Shown here: positions 52,521 to 61,029 of the stretch, piece after piece | How the letters are laid out: each line of letters begins with the position of its first letter | Position numbering within the stretch: position 1 is the stretch's first letter | Assembly: GCA_965655775.1 (NCBI GenBank) | Contig: CBFHHV010000001.1 | Coordinates: 70,866 to 134,865 of the forward strand | DNA: 64,000 nt | Origin: Marisimplicoccus sp965655775 | Lineage (GTDB): Bacteria > Bacteroidota > Bacteroidia > Flavobacteriales > Flavobacteriaceae | Reading direction: 5' to 3' | The notes under the pieces: generated by a model | Databases searched by the model: none | What the model was told of the DNA's origin: nothing | The model's input: only the letters and a program-made list of their open reading frames with translations | Made by a program: the position numbers and the translations under genes

Positions 52521-53792
52521 TTACAAAGATTTTATTGCATTTTTTAAGTCATCGATCAAGTCAGCTGGATCTTCAAGACCAATACTCAATCGAACTAAAT
52601 CAGAAGTTACACCTGTTGAAATTTGTTGCTCCTCATTTAATTGTTGGTGAGTAGTACTTGATGGATGTATGATTAAAGACTTAGAATCTCCAAAATTAGC
52701 TAATAGAGAAAATATTTTTGTACTATCAGTTAGTTTTTTTGCAGAATCAAATCCTCCTTTTAAACCAAATGTTACAATTCCACTTTGACCATCTTTCAAA
52801 TATTTTTGAGATAAGTCATAATATTTTGAGGACTTAAGACCAGGATAATTAACCCAAGCAACTTGACTTTGTTTCTCTAACCATTCTGCTACCTTGAGTG
52901 CATTTTCAGAATGTTTTTTGATTCTAACAGATAAGGTCTCTAATCCCTGTATTGTTTGAAAACAATTGAAAGGACTTGGGGCACTTCCAAGATCTCTCAA
53001 ACCTTCAATCCTAACCTTAGCAATAAAGGCTGCTGGACCTAATACATCATGATAGACTAACCCATGATACCCAGCGGATGGTTCTGTAAATTCATCAAAT
53101 AATCCATTGCTCCAATCAAAATTACCAGCATCAATTATTATCCCCCCAATTGAAGTTCCATTACCTGTTATATACTTAGTAGTAGAATGAATAACAATAT
53201 CAGCACCATAATTTATAGGTTTTAATAAATATGGAGTAGCGACAGTATTATCTACAATTAACGGAAGCTTTGCTTTTTTTGCAATTTTTGAAATTGATTC
53301 AATATCTAAGACATCTAACTTTGGATTTCCCATACTTTCAATGTAGATAGCTCTGGTATTTTCATTAATTGCCTTAGAAAAATTATCAACCTCATTAGGG
53401 TCAACAAAAGTTGTTGTTATTCCATATCTAGGTAATGTTACATTAAGTAAGTTATATGTACCACCATAAAGGCTATTAGAAGATACAATATGATCCCCTG
53501 TCTTTAGAAGTGTCAGTAATGTTGTAGCTAAAGCTGCTGAACCAGATGATGTTGCAACCGCAGCTATTCCTCCCTCTAAAGATGCTAACCTTTGCTCAAG
53601 GACATCTGCTGTGGGATTATTAAGTCTTGTATATATGTACCCAGGTTCAGCAAGCGAAAATAATTTTGCTGCATGGTCAGTGTCATCAAACACATATGAT
53701 GTTGTTTGATATATTGGAACTGCTCTAGTTCCCTCTGTTTTTGTTGTGTTATGTCCAGCATGTAATGCTAGAGTTTGATCATTTTGACTCAT
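52521..53792 (-). CDS. metY: O-acetylhomoserine sulfhydrylase
   Basis: 423-aa PLP enzyme of the Cys/Met-metabolism family: O-acetylhomoserine + sulfide to homocysteine. YTRLNNPTADVLEQRLASLEGG, VDNTVATPYLLKPINYGADIVIHSTTKYITGNG (in two blocks; PLP Lys in STTKY, about 208), and the long inserts that separate MetY from MetB/MetC. Directly between metK and metX with ATGA overlap to metK. Confidence 0.94.
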   Translation of the reverse strand: MSQNDQTLALHAGHNTTKTEGTRAVPIYQTTSYVFDDTDHAAKLFSLAEPGYIYTRLNNPTADVLEQRLASLEGGIAAVATSSGSAALATTLLTLLKTGDHIVSSNSLYGGTYNLLNVTLPRYGITTTFVDPNEVDNFSKAINENTRAIYIESMGNPKLDVLDIESISKIAKKAKLPLIVDNTVATPYLLKPINYGADIVIHSTTKYITGNGTSIGGIIIDAGNFDWSNGLFDEFTEPSAGYHGLVYHDVLGPAAFIAKVRIEGLRDLGSAPSPFNCFQTIQGLETLSVRIKKHSENALKVAEWLEKQSQVAWVNYPGLKSSKYYDLSQKYLKDGQSGIVTFGLKGGFDSAKKLTDSTKIFSLLANFGDSKSLIIHPSSTTHQQLNEEQQISTGVTSDLVRLSIGLEDPADLIDDLKNAIKSL

Positions 53793-55042
53793 AATTTAAG
53801 TGTTTTAATTAATTGATTTACATACTCTAATTTTTCCCATGGGAATAGTTCAACCTTAATTTTTTTAACTCCAGAGTATTTAGAATTAAATGTCTTGGTT
53901 TTTTTTTCAGATTTTCTACCCATATGACCATATGATGCAGTCTCAAGATATATAGGATCTCTAAGTTTGAATCTTGATTCAATCGAATGTGGTTTTAAAT
54001 CAAATAGTTCGTTTACTATTTCCGATAGTTTAGAATCTGAAATGTTTAGTTTAGACTTACCGCAAGTATCTATATTGAGTGATACCGGTTCAGCAACTCC
54101 AATTGCATAGCCAAGTTGAATTAATATTTCGTCGGACACTCCAGCCTTTACAAGATTTTTTGAAATATGTCTAGCTGCATATGCTGCACTTCTGTCAACT
54201 TTACTTGGATCTTTTCCACTAAAAGCACCACCTCCATGAGCTCCTCTGCCCCCATATGTGTCAATTATAATTTTTCGACCAGTCAAACCAGTATCTCCAT
54301 GAGGACCACCAATGACAAATTTTCCTGTTGGATTTACGTAGAATTTTATATTATCATTAAATAATTTTTGAATTTCAGAAGAATAAGTGTCTGTTACTAT
54401 TGGGATTAAAATTTTGATTATATCTTCCCTAATTTTGTTTAACATTTTCTCATCATCACTATCGAACTCATCATGTTGAGTTGAAACAACAATTGTATCT
54501 ATCCTTAATGGGACATCATTATCGTCATATTCTATTGTAACCTGAGATTTTGAATCTGGCCTTAAATATGGAATTTCTCTAGATCTTCTAAGTTTTGAGA
54601 GCTCCAATAGAAGTCTATTTGCAATATCCAAAGTTAAAGGAATTGAATTTTCAGTTTCATTACATGCATAACCAAACATTATTCCTTGATCACCAGCTCC
54701 TTGTTCTTCTTTTACGTTTCTTTCAACTCCTCGAAGAATATCTTCTGATTGCTCATGAATTAATGACATTACTGCACATGACTCTCCAGAGAATTTATAT
54801 TGATCATTGTTATATCCTATATCTTTTATGATGTCTCTGGCTATCTCTTGAACATCTAAATAAGTATTACTTGATACTTCTCCAGAAAGTATGACTTGTC
54901 CGGTAGTTACTAATGTTTCACATGCAACTTTACTATTAGGATCAAAAGCTAAGAAGTTATCAAGAATTCCATCACTTATTTGATCTGAGACTTTATCAGG
55001 GTGTCCTTCACTCACAGATTCAGACGTAAATAGGTACGACAT
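53789..55042 (-). CDS. metK: S-adenosylmethionine synthase
   Basis: 417 aa, Met + ATP to SAM. ESVSEGHPDKVSDQISDGILD, GEQGIMFGYACNET-type loop (here GAGDQGIMFGYACNET, about 117-132), GGPHGDTGLTGRKIIIDTYGG and GGGAFSGKDPSKVDRSAAY. A longer-than-E. coli form typical of the phylum. First gene of the met operon, so the SAM-II riboswitch lets SAM repress its own synthesis and that of homocysteine. Confidence 0.97.
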   Translation of the reverse strand: MSYLFTSESVSEGHPDKVSDQISDGILDNFLAFDPNSKVACETLVTTGQVILSGEVSSNTYLDVQEIARDIIKDIGYNNDQYKFSGESCAVMSLIHEQSEDILRGVERNVKEEQGAGDQGIMFGYACNETENSIPLTLDIANRLLLELSKLRRSREIPYLRPDSKSQVTIEYDDNDVPLRIDTIVVSTQHDEFDSDDEKMLNKIREDIIKILIPIVTDTYSSEIQKLFNDNIKFYVNPTGKFVIGGPHGDTGLTGRKIIIDTYGGRGAHGGGAFSGKDPSKVDRSAAYAARHISKNLVKAGVSDEILIQLGYAIGVAEPVSLNIDTCGKSKLNISDSKLSEIVNELFDLKPHSIESRFKLRDPIYLETASYGHMGRKSEKKTKTFNSKYSGVKKIKVELFPWEKLEYVNQLIKTLKL

Positions 55043-55090
55043 AAAATTAATTTGTGAGAAAAAAAGTGAATGATTGCTTGTAAAAGAATT

Positions 55091-55140
55091 ACTGCTTTAG
55101 CAATTTTTTAAGAGGTTGCAATCAGTCAAATCCTTCCTCT
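55091..55140 (-). ncRNA. SAM-II riboswitch (metK leader)
   Basis: Read on the minus strand: P1 AGAGG (55140-55136) with CCTCT (55115-55111). The loop contains GGATTT, ACTG and ATTGCAA, matching the SAM-II core (GAUUU ... UUGCAA). After P1 comes an A-rich stretch and the invariant GCTAAA (55100-55095), then CAGT (55094-55091), which pairs with loop ACTG (55126-55123) to form the pseudoknot. Stem bases differ from known examples while pairing is kept. It begins within ~10 bases of the predicted transcript start. Confidence 0.85.
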
Positions 55141-55147
55141 GTTGTGA

Positions 55148-55177
55148 CAAAATTAAATAAAAAATTTTTATTTCAAA
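55148..55177 (-). promoter_or_regulatory. Promoter of the met operon
   Basis: -33 TTTG at 55177-55174, 18 bases, exact -7 box TAATTTTG at 55155-55148. The predicted transcript start (about 55141-55144) is right at the 5' end of the riboswitch. Confidence 0.72.
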
Positions 55178-55222
55178 TTATTCTGTCTTTTTTTTAAAAA
55201 AACTGTTATTTTGGCGATTATT

Positions 55223-55825
55223 ATGAGAATAGCAATTGCAGGAAATATTGGTGCTGGTAAAACAAGTCTTACAAAACAACTTTCAAAGAGTTTAAAATAC
55301 AAAGCCTATTATGAAGACGTTATTGCTAATCCTTACCTCGATGATTTTTATAATCATATGGAGAGGTGGTCTTTTAATCTTCAGATTTATTTCCTTAACA
55401 GTAGATTTAAACAATTAGTATCAATTGACAATACTAAAGAAAATGTCATTCAAGACAGAACTATATATGAAGATGCTTTCATATTTGCTCCAAATTTAAA
55501 TGCAATGGGTCTAATGCCACAAAGAGATTATGAGAATTACTTATCTCTATTTGATACAATGCTTAATTTGGTTAAACCACCAGACTTGCTTGTCTACCTT
55601 CAAAGTAGTATTCCTAACCTTGTAAATAAAATTCATAAAAGAGGAAGAGACTATGAAAAAACAATTAGTATCGAGTATTTAAGCAGACTTAATGAACGAT
55701 ATGAGGCTTGGATTACAAACTATGACAGTGGTAAACTTTTAAAAATTAATGTTGATAATCTTGATTTTGTTGAAAATAAATCAGATTATGAGACTATCCT
55801 TAAATTAATTAAAAAAGAACTTTAA
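55223..55825 (+). CDS. Deoxynucleoside kinase
   Basis: 200 aa from ATG 55223 (a TTG at 55211 also opens the frame). P-loop GNIGAGKTSLTK (about 7-18), the YYEDVIANPYLDDFY substrate loop, ERWSFNLQIYFL (about 46-57), the DRT-type motif VIQDRTIYEDA, and lid KRGRDYE. Family of dGK/dAK-like salvage kinases; the specific nucleoside is not readable. A near-match promoter box (TTATTTTG) lies 9 bases upstream. Confidence 0.88.
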   Translation: MRIAIAGNIGAGKTSLTKQLSKSLKYKAYYEDVIANPYLDDFYNHMERWSFNLQIYFLNSRFKQLVSIDNTKENVIQDRTIYEDAFIFAPNLNAMGLMPQRDYENYLSLFDTMLNLVKPPDLLVYLQSSIPNLVNKIHKRGRDYEKTISIEYLSRLNERYEAWITNYDSGKLLKINVDNLDFVENKSDYETILKLIKKEL

Positions 55826-55845
55826 TTATATCTTTCTACACATTT

Positions 55846-55878
55846 TTGCTTTCCATTTTTAGCATTGTATTATATTTG
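55846..55878 (+). promoter_or_regulatory. Predicted promoter of hppA
   Basis: Exact -7 box TATATTTG at 55871-55878, 15 bases before the ATG; TTG at 55846-55848 with a rather long 22-base spacing. Confidence 0.5.
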
Positions 55879-55893
55879 AAAAAAATTTAAAAA

Positions 55894-58017
55894 ATGGACT
55901 ACATAAATCTTATCCCCTTAGCTGGTGTTATCGCATTAATATTTGTTTTTATTAAAAATTCATCAGTTTCAAAGAAAGAAGTTGGAAATGCAAAAATGGC
56001 AAAAATTGCAAAAAATATTGCTGATGGTGCTATGGCATTCTTAAAAGCCGAGTATAAAATATTATCAGTTTTTGTAATTATTACTGCTGTTTTACTCGCA
56101 TTTAAAGGTATTAATGAAGGAAGCAGTTGGTTAGTTGCAGTATCTTTTGTTGTTGGAGCATTATGTTCTGGTCTTGCAGGTTTTATTGGTATGCAGGTTG
56201 CAACAAAAGCTAATGTAAGGACTACAAATGCTGCTCAAGATTCTCTTGGAAAAGCACTTGAAATTGCATTTTCTGGTGGTTCTGTAATGGGAATGGGTGT
56301 AGTTGGTTTAGGTGTCTTAGGAGTTGGTTCACTATTTATTATCTACAGACCAATGTTTACTGACATAAATACTGTAATACAAGTTTTGTCTGGATTCTCC
56401 CTTGGTGCTTCATCTATTGCGTTATTTGCCAGAGTCGGTGGTGGAATATATACCAAAGCTGCAGATGTTGGGGCTGATTTAGTTGGAAAAGTTGAAGCTG
56501 GAATCCCTGAAGATCATCCTTTGAATCCTGCAACTATTGCTGATAATGTTGGAGATAATGTTGGAGATGTTGCTGGAATGGGAGCAGATTTATTTGAATC
56601 TTTTGTAGGATCAATTATAGGAGCAATGGTATTAGGTGCAGCTTTTGTTGGTTTAAACGAATTTTCTGGAATTGAAATTAATGCGGTATTACTTCCATTA
56701 TTTATAGCTGCATCAGGAATCATCATGTCTATAATAGGAACTTTCTTTGTAAAGGTTAAAGAAGGTGGTGATCCACATAAGGCCTTAAATACGGGTGAAT
56801 TCGTTTCAGCTGGATTAATGATTGCCATAACTTGGGTTTTAATCCAATATTTACTCCCTGAATCTTGGGTTTTTAGTGGTACTGAATACACTTCAGTAGG
56901 AGTTTTCGTTGCTACAATAAGTGGATTAATAGCAGGTCTTGCAGTTGGTAAAGTAACAGAATATTATACAGCAACAGGAAAGAAACCAGTCCTATCAATT
57001 GTTGAACAATCAGAAACTGGACCTGCAACTACAATAATTGCTGGTCTTGGTGTTGGTATGATTTCCACTGCCCTTCCAATAATTTTTATTTGTGGTGCTA
57101 TATTAGCTTCTTATCATTTTGCAGGTCTTTATGGTATTGCAATTGCTGCTGTAGGTATGTTAGCAAATACAGGTATACAACTTGCTGTAGATGCCTATGG
57201 ACCTATTTCAGATAATGCTGGAGGTATTGCTGAAATGGCGGAATTAGATCCAAAAGTTAGAGAAAGAACAGATAAACTTGATGCAGTAGGAAATACAACT
57301 GCTGCAATTGGTAAAGGCTTTGCGATTGCATCAGCTGCTCTAACTGCTTTAGCCTTATTCGCTGCTTACATGCAAACTGCTCAAATTACTGCAATTGACA
57401 TCTCGAAACCAATTGTAATGGCTGGACTTTTACTTGGCGCAATGTTACCCTTTGTCTTCTCAGCTCTTTCGATGAAAGCAGTTGGTAAAGCAGCAATGAG
57501 TATGATTGAGGAAGTAAGAAGACAATTCAAAGACCTTCCAAAATTAAAAGCTGCACTTGAAGTAATGAGAAAGTATGATTCAGATCTTTCTAAAGCATCA
57601 AAAGAAGATTTAAAAATCTTTAATGAAGCTGATGGTGTTGCAGAATATAGTAAATGTGTTGAAATTTCTACACAAGCTGCATTAAGAGAGATGGTTCTTC
57701 CAGGCTTAATGGCCATATCAGTTCCAGTTATAATTGGATTTACCGGTGGTGCAGAGATGCTTGGTGGTCTTTTAGCTGGGGTTACATCATGTGGTGTTTT
57801 AATGGCAATTTTTCAATCAAATGCTGGAGGTGCATGGGATAATGCAAAAAAAATGATTGAAGAAGATGGAAGAAAAGGTACTGAAGCTCATAAAGCAGCA
57901 GTTGTTGGTGATACAGTAGGTGATCCTTTTAAAGATACTTCTGGACCATCACTTAATATTCTTTTAAAATTAATTGCTGTTGTTGCTCTAGTTATAGCAC
58001 CACTATTAGTTGGTTAA
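55894..58017 (+). CDS. hppA: Membrane-bound ion-translocating pyrophosphatase
   Basis: 707 aa, ~16 membrane helices; pyrophosphate hydrolysis drives Na+ and/or H+ export. The catalytic motifs are intact: DVGADLVGKVEAGIPEDHP, NPATIADNVGDNVGDVAGMG, AVDAYGPISDNAGGIAEMAEL and VVGDTVGDPFKDTSGPSLN. The diagnostic position in AVGNTTAAIGKG is Ala, not Lys, which by the established rule means K+-dependent; that class contains the Na+ and Na+/H+ pumps. With Na+-NQR present, Na+ pumping is plausible but not proven. Confidence 0.95.
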   Translation: MDYINLIPLAGVIALIFVFIKNSSVSKKEVGNAKMAKIAKNIADGAMAFLKAEYKILSVFVIITAVLLAFKGINEGSSWLVAVSFVVGALCSGLAGFIGMQVATKANVRTTNAAQDSLGKALEIAFSGGSVMGMGVVGLGVLGVGSLFIIYRPMFTDINTVIQVLSGFSLGASSIALFARVGGGIYTKAADVGADLVGKVEAGIPEDHPLNPATIADNVGDNVGDVAGMGADLFESFVGSIIGAMVLGAAFVGLNEFSGIEINAVLLPLFIAASGIIMSIIGTFFVKVKEGGDPHKALNTGEFVSAGLMIAITWVLIQYLLPESWVFSGTEYTSVGVFVATISGLIAGLAVGKVTEYYTATGKKPVLSIVEQSETGPATTIIAGLGVGMISTALPIIFICGAILASYHFAGLYGIAIAAVGMLANTGIQLAVDAYGPISDNAGGIAEMAELDPKVRERTDKLDAVGNTTAAIGKGFAIASAALTALALFAAYMQTAQITAIDISKPIVMAGLLLGAMLPFVFSALSMKAVGKAAMSMIEEVRRQFKDLPKLKAALEVMRKYDSDLSKASKEDLKIFNEADGVAEYSKCVEISTQAALREMVLPGLMAISVPVIIGFTGGAEMLGGLLAGVTSCGVLMAIFQSNAGGAWDNAKKMIEEDGRKGTEAHKAAVVGDTVGDPFKDTSGPSLNILLKLIAVVALVIAPLLVG

Positions 58018-58991
58018 ACATAGAGAACTTTTTTAACTGCCTTAATCACTTCCTCACTATTGGGAAGCCACTCATCTAATAGGACTGGGGAATAAGGAGT
58101 TGGAGTATCTGCGTTATTAACTTTTTCAACTGGTGCATCTAGAAAATCAAAAATTTCATTTTGAACTTTGTGTGATATATCAGTTGAAATATTTCCAAAA
58201 GGCCACGCCTCTTCAAGAATTACAAGTCTATTAGTCTTTTTTACTGACTCTAAAACTGTATCATAGTCTATTGGTCTTAGAGTTCTTAAATCTATAATCT
58301 CACATTCAATACCTTCCTTTTCAAGCATATCAGCTGCTTTATATGCTTCTTTTATTATTTTTCCAAACGATACTATTGTAACGTCTTTTCCTTTTCTTTT
58401 AATATCTGCAACTCCAATTGGCAGTGTGTATTCTCCCTCAGGAATTTCTCCTTTATCACCATACATTTGTTCTGATTCCATAAAAATTACAGGATCATCA
58501 TCTCTAATAGCAGACTTTAATAATCCCTTTGCATCATAAGGATTTGATGGTACAATTACTTTTAACCCAGGACAATTTGCAAACCAACTTTCAAATGCTT
58601 GAGAGTGTGTTGCCCCTAGTTGACCAGCAGAAGCAGTAGGACCTCTAAACACTATTGGACATGGAAACTGACCTCCAGACATTTGTCTGATCTTTGCAGC
58701 ATTATTAATTATTTGGTCAATACCTACTAGAGAAAAATTAAATGTCATAAATTCAATGATTGGCCTTGCCCCAACCATTGTTGAGCCAACTCCAACACCC
58801 GAAAATCCAGCTTCAGATATTGGTGTATCTATTACTCTTAATTCTCCAAATTCATCAAGCATTCCTTTAGAAGCTTTGTATGCTCCATTATATTCAGCAA
58901 CTTCCTCCCCCATTAAGTAGATACTCTCATCTCTTCTCATCTCTTCAGACATAGCTTCACATATTGCCTCTCTAAACTGCACTGTTTTCAT
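58014..58991 (-). CDS. pdhB: Pyruvate dehydrogenase E1 component, beta subunit
   Basis: 325 aa, partner of PdhA (4059-5060). MGEEVAEYNGAYKASKGMLDEFG, ThDP-site Glu in DTPISEAGFSGVGVGS, FRGPTASAGQLGATHSQAFESWF, and C-terminal IDLRTLRPIDYDTVLESV. Separated from pdhA-pdhC by more than 50 kb, so the complex depends on two unlinked promoters. The stop shares TTAA with hppA. The 103-base gap upstream shows no perfect -7 box for this strand. Confidence 0.95.
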   Translation of the reverse strand: MKTVQFREAICEAMSEEMRRDESIYLMGEEVAEYNGAYKASKGMLDEFGELRVIDTPISEAGFSGVGVGSTMVGARPIIEFMTFNFSLVGIDQIINNAAKIRQMSGGQFPCPIVFRGPTASAGQLGATHSQAFESWFANCPGLKVIVPSNPYDAKGLLKSAIRDDDPVIFMESEQMYGDKGEIPEGEYTLPIGVADIKRKGKDVTIVSFGKIIKEAYKAADMLEKEGIECEIIDLRTLRPIDYDTVLESVKKTNRLVILEEAWPFGNISTDISHKVQNEIFDFLDAPVEKVNNADTPTPYSPVLLDEWLPNSEEVIKAVKKVLYV

Positions 58992-59085
58992 ATAGAATAA
59001 TTTTATGCGAATTTAATGATAAAAAAAATATTTCCTATAGTGCTCTGATGAGATTTAAATTTTATTTAATTAATTTGTGACATTA

Positions 59086-59093
59086 TAATTTTG
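59086..59093 (+). promoter_or_regulatory. -7-like box touching the nuclease gene start
   Basis: TAATTTTG, an exact TAnnTTTG, ends 1 base before the ATG at 59095. If used, transcription would begin inside the frame. A one-mismatch box (TTAATTTG) about 17 bases further upstream may be the real one. Confidence 0.3.
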
Positions 59094-59094
59094 A

Positions 59095-59712
59095 ATGGAA
59101 TTAGTAGAGTTAAAAATTCAAGGAATCTCCTACAGTGATAATACCTCAGGTGCATTTGCTCTTATACTTCAGGAAACAAATGGTAATAGAAAACTTCCAG
59201 TTGTAATCGGAGGGTTTGAAGCTCAAGCAATTGCAATTGGATTAGAAAAAAAAATTAAAACCTCAAGACCACTTACACATGAGTTATTTAAGAGATTTGC
59301 TGACAAGTTTGGAATCAAACTAAATCATATCATTATTAATAAACTAACTGATGGTGTTTTTTTCTCAAATATTGTATGTGAGGACAATGATGAAGTAATC
59401 AAGATTGACTCAAGAACATCTGATGCAATTGCATTATCATTAAGATTTAATGCCCCCATTTTTGTGAAAAAAAATATTTTAGATGAGGCTGGCTTTGAGG
59501 ATGATTTAAAGTATTCAGACGAAGTAAATCTTACCGATAATAATTTTTTTGACAGTAAAGAGTCAGAAAAAAAATCTCATAAACCAAAAGACATAAAGAA
59601 AATCTCAACTAATAAAATTAAAAAGATGCTTGAAAATAGTATTGAAGACGAAGACTATGAGATGGCAGCTAAACTTAGAGATGAACTTAACCTTCGAAAA
59701 AGTATAAAATGA
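59095..59712 (+). CDS. Bifunctional nuclease domain (DUF151) protein with UVR motif
   Basis: 205 aa. An N-terminal DUF151/BFN domain (about 1-130: GAFALILQETNGNRKLPVVIGGFEAQAIAIGLE; SRTSDAIALSLRFNAPIFV), whose plant and bacterial members have reported RNase/DNase activity. A lysine-rich linker leads to a C-terminal UVR motif (about 175-203: NSIEDEDYEMAAKLRDELN) like that linking UvrB and UvrC. This fusion is common in Bacteroidetes. ATGA overlap with thyA. Confidence 0.9.
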   Translation: MELVELKIQGISYSDNTSGAFALILQETNGNRKLPVVIGGFEAQAIAIGLEKKIKTSRPLTHELFKRFADKFGIKLNHIIINKLTDGVFFSNIVCEDNDEVIKIDSRTSDAIALSLRFNAPIFVKKNILDEAGFEDDLKYSDEVNLTDNNFFDSKESEKKSHKPKDIKKISTNKIKKMLENSIEDEDYEMAAKLRDELNLRKSIK

Positions 59713-60533
59713 AACAATACCTAGATTTACTCAAACATATAAAAGAAAATGGTGTTGAAAAAAAAGACAGGACAGGTACAGGAACAGTAAGTGTATTTGG
59801 ACATCAAATGAGATTTAATCTTCAAGATGGTTTTCCATTGGTAACTACAAAAAAATTACACTTAAGATCAATTATTCATGAACTAATATGGTTTATAAAT
59901 GGTGAGACAAATATTAAGTATTTAAAAGATAATGGAGTTACTATATGGGATGAATGGGCAGATAAAAAAGGAGATCTAGGACCTATTTATGGGCACCAAT
60001 GGAGAAACTGGAACAGTGATGGAGTTGATCAACTTAATGATGTAATAAATTCATTAAAAACAAACCCTTTCAGTAGAAGAATGATTGTAACTGCATGGAA
60101 TCCAAATATAATCCCAGATAGTAAAAAGTCTTTTGAAGAAAATGTTAAAAATGGTAAGGCAGCTTTACCTCCTTGCCATGCTTTTTTTCAATTTTATGTT
60201 TCTGGTAATAAGTTGTCATGTCAGATGTATCAAAGAAGTGCTGATGTTTTTTTGGGTGTCCCATTTAATATTGCATCATACTCTCTTCTAACTCATATGA
60301 TTGCTCAGGTTTGTGGGTACGATCCAGGAGATTTTATACATACATTTGGTGACACTCACATATATTTAAATCATCTTGAGCAAGTAAAGCTTCAATTAAC
60401 GAGAGAGCCAATGCCACTTCCAACATTAAAATTAAATAAAAATGTTAAGAATATAGAAGATTTTAAATTTGAAGATATTGAGATACTAAACTATAACTCT
60501 CATCCCCCAATAAAAGGTAAAATTTCGGTTTAA
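59709..60533 (+). CDS. thyA: Thymidylate synthase
   Basis: 274 aa, dUMP to dTMP with methylene-THF, which yields dihydrofolate. RTGTGTVSVFGHQMRFNL, IWDEWADKKGDLGPIYGHQWRNW, catalytic Cys in ALPPCHAFFQF (about 155-165), and QRSADVFLGVPFNIASY. Followed by folA after 3 bases, the natural pair that regenerates tetrahydrofolate. Confidence 0.97.
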   Translation: MKQYLDLLKHIKENGVEKKDRTGTGTVSVFGHQMRFNLQDGFPLVTTKKLHLRSIIHELIWFINGETNIKYLKDNGVTIWDEWADKKGDLGPIYGHQWRNWNSDGVDQLNDVINSLKTNPFSRRMIVTAWNPNIIPDSKKSFEENVKNGKAALPPCHAFFQFYVSGNKLSCQMYQRSADVFLGVPFNIASYSLLTHMIAQVCGYDPGDFIHTFGDTHIYLNHLEQVKLQLTREPMPLPTLKLNKNVKNIEDFKFEDIEILNYNSHPPIKGKISV

Positions 60534-60536
60534 TAG

Positions 60537-61028
60537 ATGACTAACGAACTTACAATTATTGCAGCAGCATCCAATAATAATGTTATAGGAAACAATAACA
60601 AACTTATTTGGCATATACCTAAAGATTTGATGAGGTTTAAAGAGCTTACTTTAAACCATGCAGTAATAATGGGAAGAAAAACCTTTGAATCTCTTCCTAA
60701 CCCATTACCCAACAGATTAAATATAGTTGTAACTAGGAATACTAATTATAATCATGATGGAATCATAGTCTGTAAAAGTATTGATAAGGCTCTTACTCAT
60801 TGTAAGAATGATTCACAACCATTTATTATTGGAGGAGGAGAAATATATTCTCAAACTATAGAGTTAGTTGATAAAATTGAGTTAACCAGGGTATATAGGG
60901 ATTATAAAGGAGATGCTTTTTTTCCAGAGATTCCAAAAGAGAAATTTAAACTTATTAAAGATGAAGCTCATGAGCTTGATGGAAATGAAAAGATTAAGTA
61001 TTCCTTCTTAACCTATATAAAAAAGTAA
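60537..61028 (+). CDS. folA: Dihydrofolate reductase
   Basis: 163 aa. IAAASNNNVIGNNNKLIWHIPKDLMRFKELT (two blocks; Trp-22 loop), VIMGRKTFESLP (about 42-53), IGGGEIYSQ (about 98-106) and C-terminal YSFLTYIKK. Complete and typical. Follows thyA and precedes fabD by one base. Confidence 0.96.
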   Translation: MTNELTIIAAASNNNVIGNNNKLIWHIPKDLMRFKELTLNHAVIMGRKTFESLPNPLPNRLNIVVTRNTNYNHDGIIVCKSIDKALTHCKNDSQPFIIGGGEIYSQTIELVDKIELTRVYRDYKGDAFFPEIPKEKFKLIKDEAHELDGNEKIKYSFLTYIKK

Positions 61029-61029
61029 T

